A stretch of 64,000 bases of DNA from assembly GCF_943373825.1 (NCBI RefSeq), contig NZ_CALSBP010000002.1:671501-735500 (forward strand), given 5' to 3'. How positions within the stretch are numbered: position 1 is the first letter of the stretch; each line of letters starts with the position of its first letter. The position numbers and the translations under genes are program-made. Of the stretch, positions 1 to 8,923 are shown piece after piece. The DNA comes from Aquimarina spinulae. Its GTDB lineage: Bacteria > Bacteroidota > Bacteroidia > Flavobacteriales > Flavobacteriaceae. The notes below the pieces were generated by a model. The model made no database searches, was not told the DNA's origin, and worked only from the letters and a program-made list of their open reading frames with translations.

Positions 1-1
1 C

Positions 2-406
2 AAAATAAAACCCGAAGATCTTGTGATGAATCTTTATGGGATGAACGATTCTTATTCATACCATACACTTTTAAAAAATCATGATAGTATTATAAAAAAA
101 ACAAATAATGCCTTATTATTCAATAATTTAGAAGAAATTAAGCATTTCACTTCTCAAGGGATTGCAGGGTTACTTAGAAATTATCTAATTGTAATAACGG
201 CATATAATGAAAACGAAAATGTATATGAAATGGCGATAAGAAGAATAGATCATGACCTTATTGATTTGAAGCATTTCAATAAACTCTTTGAGCAGTATCG
301 TTTAAAAATAGATATAAATACATCAAAAATAGAAGTGTTAGATAGTTTTGACCCTACCTTCTTTCCTAACCCAGCTACAGTGCCACCAATTAAAAAGAAA
401 TTTTAA
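2..406 (+). CDS. Uncharacterised protein, 3' part only (runs off the left edge)
   Basis: The reading frame is open from base 2 to the stop at 406, so the true start lies outside the window. An ATG at 26 exists, but the codons before it read as plausible protein (KIKPEDLV), so I treat the gene as truncated by the window. The visible part is about 134 residues, hydrophilic, without membrane segments or cysteines, and ends in a basic PPIKKKF tail. I recognise no family. It ends 15 bp before rsgA and may share its transcript. Confidence 0.7.
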   Translation, partial: KIKPEDLVMNLYGMNDSYSYHTLLKNHDSIIKKTNNALLFNNLEEIKHFTSQGIAGLLRNYLIVITAYNENENVYEMAIRRIDHDLIDLKHFNKLFEQYRLKIDINTSKIEVLDSFDPTFFPNPATVPPIKKKF

Positions 407-421
407 AAAACAAAACACAGC

Positions 422-1489
422 ATGATAATTCAGGATTTAGGATATACCAATGCCCTAGAGCAATTTAGAATCGAACAAAATTTGGATTCTTTTGAGGTTG
501 GCAGAATACTATCTGAGCATAAAGAAAGATATGTTATTAAGACTCCTACACATGAATTTGATGCCGAACTCATTGGTAATTTAAGATACACAGCAGAAAG
601 TAGGTATGATTTTCCGGCTGTTGGGGATTGGGTTGCTTTTTCTGAATATGATGAAGACAAAGCTCTAATCCATGCTATTTACCCTCGAAACTCTATCATA
701 GAAAGACAAGCCGTTGGTGCATCAGGAAAAGTGCAAATAATTGCAACAAATATTGATTATGGTCTCATTGTTCAGGCTGTTAATAGAGATTTCAATATCA
801 ATAGATTAGAAAGATATCTAACGATCTGTAATGCTTCTAAAGTTGAACCTATTATTATTTTAAGCAAGATTGATTTGCTAGATGAGGCCGGTTTGCAGAA
901 TATCATAAACCAAATAAAACAACGAATCAAAGACATTACAATACTTACGGTTAGTAACCAAATAGCCAAAGGATATGATACTCTAAATCAAATTATCCAA
1001 AAAGGAAAAACGTACTGTTTACTTGGATCTTCTGGAGTTGGAAAATCTACTCTTCTTAATAACCTTGCCGGCAAGCTACAAATGAAGACAGGAGAAATAA
1101 GTGCAAGTGTAAACAAAGGAAAGCATATTACAAGTCACCGAGAGTTAATTGTATTGGATGATGGAGGGATTTTGATTGATAACCCCGGAATGCGAGAGGT
1201 TGGAATTGCTGATACATCAAGTGGATTAGAGACTACATTCGAAACCATTATCGAATATGCCGAAAATTGTAGATTTAAAGATTGCACACATGTGCATGAG
1301 CAAGGCTGTGCCATATTGGAAGCTGTTGAAAATGGCGAAATTGATAAAGATTCGTATCTCAATTTTCGAAAAATGGAAAAAGAAAAAATACATTTCGAGT
1401 CAGATGTCAAAGAGAGAAAAAAGAAAGATAAAGACTTAGGAAAAATGATTAGAAATGTTCAAAAGCAGAGAAGAAATAATAAATACTAA
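422..1489 (+). CDS. rsgA: Ribosome small-subunit-dependent GTPase RsgA (YjeQ)
   Basis: This 355-residue GTPase assists late 30S ribosome assembly in the cytoplasm. The G motifs are circularly permuted as in the family: a G4-type SKID at residues 148-151, then the P-loop GSSGVGKST at 202-210, then G3 DNPG at 253-256. An N-terminal OB-fold region precedes them. The C-terminal zinc site is complete, with C283, C288, H290 and C296 in the C-x4-C-x-H-x5-C pattern. The length is normal for the family. The ATG at 422 follows the upstream gene by 15 bp, and the next gene starts 17 bp after the stop, so it is probably part of a short operon. Confidence 0.96.
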   Translation: MIIQDLGYTNALEQFRIEQNLDSFEVGRILSEHKERYVIKTPTHEFDAELIGNLRYTAESRYDFPAVGDWVAFSEYDEDKALIHAIYPRNSIIERQAVGASGKVQIIATNIDYGLIVQAVNRDFNINRLERYLTICNASKVEPIIILSKIDLLDEAGLQNIINQIKQRIKDITILTVSNQIAKGYDTLNQIIQKGKTYCLLGSSGVGKSTLLNNLAGKLQMKTGEISASVNKGKHITSHRELIVLDDGGILIDNPGMREVGIADTSSGLETTFETIIEYAENCRFKDCTHVHEQGCAILEAVENGEIDKDSYLNFRKMEKEKIHFESDVKERKKKDKDLGKMIRNVQKQRRNNKY

Positions 1490-1506
1490 TAAAATGTAAT
1501 CAATAT

Positions 1507-2217
1507 ATGAATAACAGCATAAACCTGGAACCAGAAAAAATTATTAAAACCATCGATCTACTCGAAAAACGAGTTTCGGATCGATTTCCTGATTCGGGAC
1601 TTAGAAAAGTTTGCTTTCAATTCCTACATACTGCTCAAAAAAGTAAACAAAATATTGATTGGATCTCTTCTCCAAATATTTTACTTCGCGTATTTTCTCA
1701 TATGATCATACTAATTGGTTTAGGAGGATTGATCTATAGTATCACTTACATTGATTTACAAATTGAAAATACTACTCTTGCCAATGTTGTTACGATTTCT
1801 GAAGCTATTTTTAATGACATTATACTATTAGGAGCTGCAATTTTTTTCCTTTTTTCACTAGAATCCAGACTAAAAATGAAACGAGCACTAAAATCTCTTA
1901 ACGAACTCAGAGTAATTGCTCATGTTATTGATATGCATCAATTAACAAAAGATCCAAACGTCACTGATGCACCAGAATGTGCTACAGAAAACTCCCCTAA
2001 ACGAACCTTTACTAACTTTCAGCTTCAGCGATATCTTGATTATTGTTCTGAAGCTACAGCCTTGGTTGGTAAAGTTGCGGCACTATATTCTCAAAGCCTA
2101 CCCGACGAAAAAGTAGTAAGAGCAGTAAATGAAATCGAAATATTAACAACAGGATTAAGTAGAAAAATATGGCAAAAACTCATCATATTAAACGAACTAA
2201 AAGCCAATACACAATAA
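1507..2217 (+). CDS. Uncharacterised two-TM membrane protein
   Basis: This 236-residue protein has two hydrophobic segments at about residues 60-81 and 98-119. They are flanked by a soluble N-terminal region of about 55 residues and a helical C-terminal region that contains a basic stretch (RLKMKRALK) right after the second membrane segment. Such a topology puts both ends on the same side, probably in the cytoplasm. There is no signal peptide and I do not recognise a named domain. It starts 17 bp after rsgA and is probably cotranscribed with it. Confidence is in the gene being real, not in any function. Confidence 0.8.
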   Translation: MNNSINLEPEKIIKTIDLLEKRVSDRFPDSGLRKVCFQFLHTAQKSKQNIDWISSPNILLRVFSHMIILIGLGGLIYSITYIDLQIENTTLANVVTISEAIFNDIILLGAAIFFLFSLESRLKMKRALKSLNELRVIAHVIDMHQLTKDPNVTDAPECATENSPKRTFTNFQLQRYLDYCSEATALVGKVAALYSQSLPDEKVVRAVNEIEILTTGLSRKIWQKLIILNELKANTQ

Positions 2218-2270
2218 TTAGCTAACACAAAAAACAACCTAAAATCTATTCAAGTAATAAAAATAAAAAC

Positions 2271-2747
2271 ATGAATCAAGATACTATAATCAAACAGATA
2301 ACAACAGATCTTCTAGAAAGCTTTACCTTCTTTGCAGATTCTAATTATACCGGATATGACCCTTTACATCCGGTTTCTAAGATTGTATTTGCCGCACAGG
2401 GAGAGATCACAACACCTCCGGATTTAGGCTTTATGGGATATGGTGGTGGATCAGAAGGAGAAGCCTTTAGTGATTGCGGGGTATTAGATTTAGAAGTATT
2501 TTTCCCGTTAAATGAAGAAGGTGATTATTATCGTGAAGATAATCACGAGTATAAAGAAAAATGTTTTCATAATGCTTGCCAGGCAGTTTTGCAAGGTCTT
2601 ACTGCTATTGCTAAGAGTGATAAATTTCAAAAAATACCTAAAGAAGGACCTGTGGTATTTGTCCTAAACTTGATAGATCAATTTAATAAAGTATTATGTC
2701 GTATCCATCCTGACGGAGAAGTAGAATTACCACCAAAAAAGGAGTAG
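2271..2747 (+). CDS. Uncharacterised cytoplasmic protein
   Basis: This 158-residue acidic protein has no signal peptide or membrane segment. It carries a glycine-rich stretch (GFMGYGGGSEGEAF) near residue 60 and a C-terminal PPKKE. The overall look is a small alpha/beta protein. I recognise no family and propose no function. It lies 53 bp after the preceding membrane protein and only 6 bp before the next lipoprotein gene, so the set 422-3446 may be one operon. Confidence 0.75.
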   Translation: MNQDTIIKQITTDLLESFTFFADSNYTGYDPLHPVSKIVFAAQGEITTPPDLGFMGYGGGSEGEAFSDCGVLDLEVFFPLNEEGDYYREDNHEYKEKCFHNACQAVLQGLTAIAKSDKFQKIPKEGPVVFVLNLIDQFNKVLCRIHPDGEVELPPKKE

Positions 2748-2753
2748 TATAAA

Positions 2754-3446
2754 ATGAAAAAAATCAAATTTCTATTCATAATAATGATACTCTTCTCCTG
2801 CAATAGCAACAAGGAACATATTCCTATAAAAAAAGATGTTAAACAAGAGAGTAGTAAAAAAGACTTTACTAATTTTATTACTAATGGTTTTGAAATCGCT
2901 GTAGTTCAAAATGAAAAGAAGATAGCGTTTGGAGATTTGAATCAAGATGGTTATCAGGATTTTGTGGCTGTACTAGTGAATTCGAATACCAATATAGAGG
3001 ATGCCGATCCCGAAGAAGTTAGAATTGCTATATACGAAGGATCAGAAAATGATAGGTATACACAAAAAGCCCTAAGCGGAAACTTAACTTCTGCATTTAT
3101 TTATAATGAAAATCCAACGCTTAAAATAACACCTCTAATACTAAGTGTTAGTCATCAATCTATGCGACACGATTATGAAATAAAATTTAGATTCGAAAAA
3201 AAACATAATGATTATATGCTTATTGGCTCAGAATTAAATAACTACGGGAATGCTACTCATGATGGGGCGGGAAACACAAGCATTAATTTTTTAACAAAAA
3301 CAAAAATTAAGAAGCTATTAGCGTATGATCATGAAAAAGAAAAATTAAAAGAACTACAACCTGTAGTTACAAAAATCGAAGAAAGTCTAATATCAATTAC
3401 TCAAATTAGTGATCTGAACATATATAAAATCATAGGAAGTGAATAA
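2754..3446 (+). CDS. Putative lipoprotein with an FG-GAP-like segment
   Basis: This 230-residue protein starts with a short lipoprotein signal peptide whose lipobox Cys is residue 16 (MILFSC, then NSNKE). It is therefore probably lipid-anchored in an outer or periplasmic membrane. Near residue 60 the segment FGDLNQDGYQDF resembles an FG-GAP/VCBS calcium-binding repeat (DxNxDGxxD), which is common in secreted bacterial proteins that report numeric-like domains; only one such repeat is visible. No catalytic motif is seen. The gene follows its neighbour by 6 bp, and the M16 protease begins 50 bp downstream. Confidence 0.75.
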   Translation: MKKIKFLFIIMILFSCNSNKEHIPIKKDVKQESSKKDFTNFITNGFEIAVVQNEKKIAFGDLNQDGYQDFVAVLVNSNTNIEDADPEEVRIAIYEGSENDRYTQKALSGNLTSAFIYNENPTLKITPLILSVSHQSMRHDYEIKFRFEKKHNDYMLIGSELNNYGNATHDGAGNTSINFLTKTKIKKLLAYDHEKEKLKELQPVVTKIEESLISITQISDLNIYKIIGSE

Positions 3447-3496
3447 AAATCAATACTTTATATAAAAATTTCATACTCATCAATACTTTATCAATC

Positions 3497-6364
3497 ATGA
3501 AAACAATTAAAATTTTAGTATTCATTCTAGTCATAACAGGAGCCTTGTTTTCCTGTAAAAAGAATACAACAACAAAAGAGGCATCTCAAGAAACCGTTGA
3601 GAATAAGGAATTCAAAGTCGATTTTGAGAAATTTACACTCGATAATGGATTACAGGTGATATTACATATTGATCGATCAGACCCTGTTGTTGCTGTTGCC
3701 CTAACTGCACACGTAGGTTCTGCACGCGAAAAAGAAGGAAGAACTGGTTTTGCTCACCTATTCGAGCATTTACTTTTTCTAGAATCGGAAAACTTAGGAA
3801 AAGGTGGATTAGATAAAATGAGTGCTCGCATTGGTGGATCAGGAGCAAATGGTTCTACAAGTCAGGATCGCACAAACTATTACCAAACTGTACCTAAAGA
3901 TGCACTTGAAAAAATGATCTGGGCAGAAGCTGATAAATTAGGTTTTTTTATTAATACTGTTACCGATCCCGTTCTCGCCAAAGAAAAGCAAGTGGTTAAA
4001 AATGAAAAGCGCCAGAGCGTAGATAATCGCCCTTATGGACATGTCAATTACGTAATCGATAAAAACATGTATCCCGCAGACCACCCATATAGCTGGCAGG
4101 TAATTGGGTCATTAGAGGATTTACAAAACGCTACATTACAAGATGTAAAAGATTTCTACAATCATTGGTATGTCCCTAATAATGTTACACTTACTATAGC
4201 CGGAGATTTTGATTCAGATCAGGCTAAAGCATGGGTGCATAAATATTTTGATGAAATTAAACGCGGAGAAGATATCCCTGCATTAGAAAAACGTCCTGTG
4301 GTTTTGACAGAAACCAAAAAATTACATTATGAAGATAATTTTGCACGTCTTCCGCAATTAACGATGACCTGGCCAACCGTACCAGTATATCATTCCGACT
4401 CATATGCTTTAGAAGTACTTTCTACCTATTTATCTGAAGGAAAAAAAGCTCCTTTCAATAAAGTATTGGTAGAAGACAAACAGCTCTCTCCCGAAATTAC
4501 CATGTTTAATTTTGGATCAGAATTAGCTGGTCAATATCATTTGATCATTCGTGGATTTGAAAAAACAGATCTAAACACTATCGACAGCGCTGTTTCTGAA
4601 GCTTTTGCAAAATTTGAAACCGAAGGCATCTCACAAGAAGATCTTGATCGTATTAAAGCAAGCCAGGAAACTGCATTTTACAATGGGTTATCTAGTGTGC
4701 TGGGTAAAGGGTTTCAGCTAGCGCAATATGAGATTTTTGCAGGAGATCCCGGTTTTATTAACCAGGATGTAAAAAATATCCTTGCAGTAACTATTGATGA
4801 TGTAAATAGAGTATATAATCAATATATCAAAGGGAAACATTATGTTGCGACAAGCTTTGTTCCTATCGGACAGAGTAATTTGGCTTTAAAAGATTCTAAA
4901 CTTGCAGAAGTAGTCGAGGAAAAAATTGTAGCAGGAGCAGAAGAAAATTTTGATGCCAGTATAGTGGCAGATTATAAGAAAACCTCATCTAGTTTTGATC
5001 GATCTACAGAACCGCCATATGGAGATACTCCTGAGGTTACCGTACCACAGGTATGGCAAGATCAGTTTTCGTCAGGAATTGAAGTATACGGAATACAAAA
5101 TGATGAAGTTCCTCTGGTACAATTTAGGATAAACATAAGAGGAGGTTTATTATTAGAAAAACCTGATAAAGTAGGTGTATCAAATTTATTGGCACAACTC
5201 ATGACTAAAGGCACCCAAAACAAAACTACAGAAGAATTAGAAAATGCGATAGAAAGCCTGGGCGCATTTATTAATATTTCGGCAAGAGACGAAAGTATTA
5301 TAATAAGTGGGAGTACTTTATCCAGAAACTATAATAAAATTATGGCTTTGGTAGAAGAAATGATTCTTCTGCCAAGATGGGATCTTAAAGAGTTTGAGTT
5401 AATCAAACAAAGTGTTATTAGCCAGATTCAACAAGAAAAAGCAAGTCCCATAAGCATTGCTAGTAACGAATATGCTAAACTAAGCTACGGAAAAGATCAT
5501 ATTCTTTCTCATAATAATTTAGGCACAGAAACTTCTGTATCTACTATTACAATAGAAGATCTTAAACACTATTATAACGCTAATATAGTTCCTAATGTTA
5601 CCAAAATTCATGTGGTAGGTGATATTACAAAAACTATGACAAAAACATCTCTAGCAAACCTCAATACCAAATGGCAGCACAAAGAGGTCAAATTCCCGGC
5701 TTTAGACGCACCTAAAGCTCCGCAGCAATCCAAAGTATATTTTTATGATGTACCCGATGCTAAACAATCTCAATTGCGATTTGGGTATCCTGCATTAGCA
5801 GCAACAGACTCGGATTATTATCCAGTACAGATTATGAATTATCGCCTGGGTGGTGGTGGTTTTGCTTCACAACTCACACAACAATTACGAGAAGGTAAAG
5901 GATACACCTATGGTATACGCTCTGGATTTTCGGGAAGTACTATCCCTGGAATGTTTACGATATCTAGTGGTGTAAGATCTAATGTCACCTATGAATCAGC
6001 TGATTTGGTTAAAGAAATTCTGAATAATTACGGAAAAAATTATACTCAAGATGATTTAGATATCACAAAAAGTTCTTTAATAAAAAGTAATGCAAGAGCT
6101 TTTGAAACCTTTAATTCTAAATTGAATATGCTAACTAATATGAGTACGTTTCAATATCCAAAAGATTATGTTACACAACGAGAGGCAATTGTAAATAATA
6201 TGACCGTAGATGAGATCAAAAAACTAACGGGTACATATCTAGACCCTAATAAAATGATTTATCTTGTGGTAGGTGATGCAAAAACACAGCTCAAAAAACT
6301 AGAACAGTTAGGTTTTGGCACTCCTGTTTTATTAAATGAAGAAAATACCGCAGTTAAGGATTAA
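3497..6364 (+). CDS. M16 family zinc metalloprotease, two-domain lipoprotein
   Basis: This 955-residue protein is an insulinase/pitrilysin-type protease. A lipobox Cys lies at residue 20 (ALFSC), so it is probably periplasmic and membrane-anchored. The inverted zinc motif HLFEH is at residues 87-91, with a downstream ligand Glu in KNEKRQ near 170, so the N-terminal M16 domain looks active. The second half (from about residue 500) is a second M16 domain without an HxxEH motif, the usual inactive partner that closes the substrate chamber. The length matches single-chain two-domain M16 enzymes. Short direct copies of ATCAATACTTTA occur twice just before the ATG; their role is unknown. Confidence 0.93.
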   Translation: MKTIKILVFILVITGALFSCKKNTTTKEASQETVENKEFKVDFEKFTLDNGLQVILHIDRSDPVVAVALTAHVGSAREKEGRTGFAHLFEHLLFLESENLGKGGLDKMSARIGGSGANGSTSQDRTNYYQTVPKDALEKMIWAEADKLGFFINTVTDPVLAKEKQVVKNEKRQSVDNRPYGHVNYVIDKNMYPADHPYSWQVIGSLEDLQNATLQDVKDFYNHWYVPNNVTLTIAGDFDSDQAKAWVHKYFDEIKRGEDIPALEKRPVVLTETKKLHYEDNFARLPQLTMTWPTVPVYHSDSYALEVLSTYLSEGKKAPFNKVLVEDKQLSPEITMFNFGSELAGQYHLIIRGFEKTDLNTIDSAVSEAFAKFETEGISQEDLDRIKASQETAFYNGLSSVLGKGFQLAQYEIFAGDPGFINQDVKNILAVTIDDVNRVYNQYIKGKHYVATSFVPIGQSNLALKDSKLAEVVEEKIVAGAEENFDASIVADYKKTSSSFDRSTEPPYGDTPEVTVPQVWQDQFSSGIEVYGIQNDEVPLVQFRINIRGGLLLEKPDKVGVSNLLAQLMTKGTQNKTTEELENAIESLGAFINISARDESIIISGSTLSRNYNKIMALVEEMILLPRWDLKEFELIKQSVISQIQQEKASPISIASNEYAKLSYGKDHILSHNNLGTETSVSTITIEDLKHYYNANIVPNVTKIHVVGDITKTMTKTSLANLNTKWQHKEVKFPALDAPKAPQQSKVYFYDVPDAKQSQLRFGYPALAATDSDYYPVQIMNYRLGGGGFASQLTQQLREGKGYTYGIRSGFSGSTIPGMFTISSGVRSNVTYESADLVKEILNNYGKNYTQDDLDITKSSLIKSNARAFETFNSKLNMLTNMSTFQYPKDYVTQREAIVNNMTVDEIKKLTGTYLDPNKMIYLVVGDAKTQLKKLEQLGFGTPVLLNEENTAVKD

Positions 6365-6403
6365 AGTTTCTGATTTATTGTTGTAGAAACTTCTTAAATA
6401 GTA

Positions 6404-6446
6404 AACACAGGCCTATTCTGAAATAAGTTCAGAATAGGCCTGTGTT
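6404..6446 (+). terminator. Perfect 19-bp hairpin after the M16 protease
   Basis: The arms 6404-6422 and 6428-6446 are perfectly complementary over 19 bp around a 5-base loop (ATAAG). The site is 40 bp past the protease stop, so transcription termination is the simplest role. No clear T-run follows, so it could instead act as an RNA-stabilising 3' hairpin. The remaining gap to 6718 is AT-rich and shows nothing else that I can support. Confidence 0.65.
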
Positions 6447-6718
6447 GTATTCATTGTATTGATAATCGAAATCTATATTTTACCTCTTGTAATCAATCCA
6501 TAGTCTCTTATCGTATAGCGATTAAAAGGCATTATTTGTAAAACGACTTTTTAACATATACACAGAGTCTTTGAAAATATAATTAACTAAATTTTATCAG
6601 TATCCATCAGTGAAACATATCTAATTAACTAAATGATTTTGTATTTTTAAATTAAGGAAATAGAAGAATATAAAAAGAATTTTAACCCGAACGCTACAGC
6701 AGCTTATTTTATTCCAAA

Positions 6719-7498
6719 ATGAAACGGATACATGCATTTGAATTTGAGGATTTACATTGGTTTCCTAAGAACTTACGAAACTATATGACCGATTTTTTAC
6801 AATTTGGATCAAACATATTTGACATCTATAAAAGCGTTGTCCCTATTCTCGAAAGAGGAATAAAAAGTGCAGGAAACAACAAAATAATTGATATTGCTTC
6901 TGGCGGTGGAGGCGGTTTAATCAAACTTGCCGGGCACTTAAAAAAGAATAATCTGATATTAAAAATCACTCTTTCTGACTATTATCCCAATCTGCATGCT
7001 TTTAAGAGAACAAAATCAAAAATGCCGGATGTTTTTGATTTTATTGACTACCCTGTAGATGCAATGAATGTTCCTTCAGAATTAAAAGGCTTTAGAACAC
7101 AGTTTACATCACTGCATCATTTTAAGCCAGAAAATGCAAAAGCTATTTTTCAGAATGCTATAGACACCAATCAGTCTATTGGAGTTTTTGAACCACAACA
7201 AAGAAATATCAAAAGCATGATTCCTATGCTCCTATCCCCTATTACGGTTATATTAATGACTCCTTTTATAAGACCTTTTAAGCCAGGCAGGATATTATTT
7301 ACCTATCTCATTCCGGTATTACCACTATTTATACTTTGGGATGGAGTAATTTCTGTATTGAGAACATATACAATTTCTGAGTTGAAACAAATGATTTCTG
7401 AATTGAATAACAGCAATAGTTTTGATTGGGAAATTGAAGTAAAAAAAGGAAAACCGAGTGAAATTCTATATGTATTAGGTATTCCAAAAGAAAATTAA
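6719..7498 (+). CDS. SAM-dependent methyltransferase-like protein
   Basis: This 259-residue protein shows a class I methyltransferase motif I (IIDIASGGGGG, about residues 56-66), followed by an acidic motif II position in LSDYYPN. After about residue 170 there is an unusually hydrophobic stretch, about 45 residues long, that could be one or two membrane-associated helices. The substrate cannot be told from sequence. It ends 18 bp before the pirin start codon, so the two are probably cotranscribed. The start ATG at 6719 is preceded by an AT-rich leader. Confidence 0.7.
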   Translation: MKRIHAFEFEDLHWFPKNLRNYMTDFLQFGSNIFDIYKSVVPILERGIKSAGNNKIIDIASGGGGGLIKLAGHLKKNNLILKITLSDYYPNLHAFKRTKSKMPDVFDFIDYPVDAMNVPSELKGFRTQFTSLHHFKPENAKAIFQNAIDTNQSIGVFEPQQRNIKSMIPMLLSPITVILMTPFIRPFKPGRILFTYLIPVLPLFILWDGVISVLRTYTISELKQMISELNNSNSFDWEIEVKKGKPSEILYVLGIPKEN

Positions 7499-7516
7499 TT
7501 ATTGATATCAATGACT

Positions 7517-8230
7517 ATGAAAACAGTTCTACACAAATCAAATACCAGAGGAAAAGCAGAATATGGATGGTTAAATTCTCATCATTCTTTTAGTTTCGCA
7601 AATTATTATGATCCAAAAAGAATGAACTTTGGGGTATTACGTGTGCTTAATGATGATATAGTTGCCCCAGGTATGGGTTTTAAGAAACATCCACATGATA
7701 ATATGGAAATTATATCTATTCCTTTAGAAGGTGACCTCGAGCATAAAGATAGTATAGGAAACACTACGGTTATAAAACAAGGAGATATACAAGTAATGAG
7801 TGCGGGTACAGGAGTATTTCATAGCGAGCATAATAAAAATAGGGATCGTGATGTAAAATTTCTACAGATTTGGATCGTCCCTAATAAAAAAGATGTCGAA
7901 CCCAGGTATGATCAAATTACTTTGAACTCTAAAAACTTACAAAATCAACTATACCAGATTCTCTCTCCTAACACAGACGATTTGGGAGTATGGATACATC
8001 AGGATGCCTGGTTTTATATAGGTGAATTAGAAATGGGGAATGTACAGAATTATACACTAAAAGATCCTAAAAGTGGAGTGTACACATTTGTACTAGATGG
8101 TGATGTAACAATAGAAAACCAAAACTTACATAAAAGAGATGGATTTGGTTTATGGGAAACAGATCACATTAAAATTAAGGCTGATAGTAATTCAAAAGTA
8201 TTACTAATGGAAGTACCAATGACTAATTAA
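7517..8230 (+). CDS. Pirin family protein (cupin)
   Basis: This bicupin protein has 237 residues from the ATG at 7517. Earlier in-frame starts exist (TTG 7502, ATG 7511), but MKTVLHKSNTRG is the typical beginning of bacterial pirins of the YhaK/YhhW type. The metal ligands of the N-terminal cupin are present: H58 and H60 in KKHPHDN, and H102 and E104 in HSEH. Such proteins bind Fe or similar metals; some show quercetin dioxygenase activity and others act as redox-sensing regulators. Which applies here is not visible. It follows the methyltransferase-like gene closely. Confidence 0.92.
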   Translation: MKTVLHKSNTRGKAEYGWLNSHHSFSFANYYDPKRMNFGVLRVLNDDIVAPGMGFKKHPHDNMEIISIPLEGDLEHKDSIGNTTVIKQGDIQVMSAGTGVFHSEHNKNRDRDVKFLQIWIVPNKKDVEPRYDQITLNSKNLQNQLYQILSPNTDDLGVWIHQDAWFYIGELEMGNVQNYTLKDPKSGVYTFVLDGDVTIENQNLHKRDGFGLWETDHIKIKADSNSKVLLMEVPMTN

Positions 8231-8642
8231 TTTCGACGATAATGTATTTGTAAAACTTCATTTTTAAGTAAAAACACATATAGTTAAATTAAATTTTTTA
8301 ATTCTACCTATTAACAAGATATATCTCTTCCTCTTTTTAATAATACATAATAACCAGCAAAAACCGGTTATTGATGATTTTTCGATAACAAACACCCAAA
8401 AAAACTCAGTTAATGTTATCTAATTGTTAATTATTAACCTTATTAGAATGACTTCAGTGTTAGCAAATTTTCAATAAAACAGTTTAAAAATTGACAAAGT
8501 CATTCTTGTCTTAATAAGATATTGGCAATTAAGAATTCTCTCCGTACTCTTATTGAAAACTCCATAATTTATTCTTTTCAAAACTTCTCATTATCAAATA
8601 ATTCGTTAGCAAGATTTTAATATTTCCTGTCATTTTTTTAGA
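8231..8642. other. AT-rich intergenic stretch before a candidate small RNA
   Basis: No coding frame is convincing here. An inverted repeat, AATAACC...GGTTATT, near 8349-8372 may be a weak terminator for the pirin gene. The remainder is AT-rich without recognisable signals. Confidence 0.5.
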
Positions 8643-8798
8643 TACATTTGCCGCCGATTTAAATGAGTAAAATTTTAATCCAAAATAGAATTTAAAACGA
8701 TGATCAAAAAATAGTTTCTCTTTATACGAGTATAGAGTTAGCCAAAAAACAAAAGAATCTATTTAAAAGAGGCTGTCCTTATAGGCAGCCTCTTTTGC
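8643..8798 (+). ncRNA. Candidate small RNA with promoter and terminator
   Basis: A match to the Bacteroidota -7 element TAnnTTTG (TACATTTG, 8643-8650) is followed about 115 bp later by a strong intrinsic terminator. The terminator has 11-bp arms at 8765-8775 and 8786-8796 with a T-rich end. No substantial reading frame lies between them; only a 10-codon frame (8664-8696) is present. A second stem around CTCTTTATAC/GTATAGAG precedes the terminator. The expected transcript runs from about 8656 to 8798, roughly 140 nt. There is no clear -33 TTG, and I do not recognise a known RNA family. Confidence 0.45.
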
Positions 8799-8854
8799 TT
8801 TGATTGCTTTTCTTAAATTTTCATCTCCTAAAAAGCATTATTTTTTCTGTGATA

Positions 8855-8890
8855 ATAAAAAAACCATCCCTAGTTAACAGGATGGTTTTT
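8855..8890 (-). terminator. Intrinsic terminator of the HExxHxxGxxH protease gene
   Basis: The 11-bp arms 8859-8869 and 8880-8890 are perfectly complementary. On the minus strand the stem is followed by a run of seven T. It lies 34 bp past the stop of the protease gene, as expected for its terminator. Confidence 0.8.
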
Positions 8891-8923
8891 ATAAAAAGTT
8901 CAAAGCTTTCTAATACCTTATTC

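Noticed and set aside
8664..8696. A 10-codon frame within the candidate small RNA
   Set aside because: Too short to judge, no sign of an attenuator, and no gene downstream on the same strand that it could lead.
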